The notes below the pieces were generated by a model. The model was not told where the DNA came from and made no database searches. It was given only the letters and a program-made list of their open reading frames with translations. A DNA stretch of 6,141 bases from an uncultured Gemmatimonadota bacterium. GTDB lineage: Bacteria > Gemmatimonadota > Gemmatimonadetes > Gemmatimonadales > Gemmatimonadaceae. Position 1 is the first letter of the stretch; the number at the start of each line of letters is the position of its first letter. The stretch spans positions 1 through 6,141 of the forward strand of contig CAITQY010000492.1 of assembly GCA_903894655.1 (NCBI GenBank), in the 5' to 3' direction. Shown one piece after another: positions 6,066-6,141 of the stretch. A program made the position numbers and the translations under genes.

Positions 6066-6141
6066 GCTGGAGAACCCGCGACACGGTGGGTGAGCGGACG
6101 CGACGCTGGTGAATCTCAGGTACCGGGCAGAAACAGCCAAC

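Noticed and set aside
6036..6140. A 35-residue N-terminal extension of the alpha/beta hydrolase from a TTG near the window edge
   Set aside because: It would bury a clean signal peptide, has an Arg/Ser/Cys/Pro-rich composition typical of untranslated GC-rich DNA, and would make the strong inverted repeat coding.
6112..6140. Minus-strand TTGGCT and GAGATT as a promoter for the hydrolase operon
   Set aside because: Spacing is 17 bases, but matches to the sigma-70 consensus are only 4/6 and 3/6; too weak to list.

Overview
This GC-rich window reads as an ordinary, densely packed chromosomal segment from a Gram-negative bacterium. Four of its six proteins have export signals: a cell-wall hydrolase, an S9 peptidase, a lipoprotein and an alpha/beta hydrolase. 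The lipobox on the lipoprotein points to an outer-membrane cell plan. The mix of an S9C-like peptidase carrying GCSGGG, a Bacteroidota-like coiled-coil lipoprotein and a QueE with CDTDF, at high GC, makes me think of Gemmatimonadota. That placement is inference from memory and would need a search to confirm.

Plus strand, left to right: the 3' part of queE (queuosine precursor synthesis, cut by the window edge at 1-510); an exported NlpC/P60 peptidoglycan hydrolase (646-1221); an intrinsic terminator (1262-1292); a strong Shine-Dalgarno followed by an exported S9 serine peptidase (1315-3378); a second probable terminator (3392-3430); and a coiled-coil lipoprotein of unknown function (3514-4464).

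Minus strand, right to left: an exported MetX-like alpha/beta hydrolase (6035-4917) overlaps a small DUF983-type membrane protein (4920-4471) by the four bases ATGA, so these two form a translationally coupled operon. It converges on the lipoprotein gene with six bases between the stop codons, and a hairpin sits at the junction. A strong inverted repeat lies three bases upstream of the hydrolase start.

The genes do not form one obvious pathway. queE is tRNA modification; most of the rest act in or beyond the cell envelope. I see no tRNA, rRNA, CRISPR array, insertion sequence or phage signature, and no complete undescribed system. The least explained parts are the C-terminal domain of the lipoprotein, the hydrolase-DUF983 pairing, and the hairpin at the hydrolase start.
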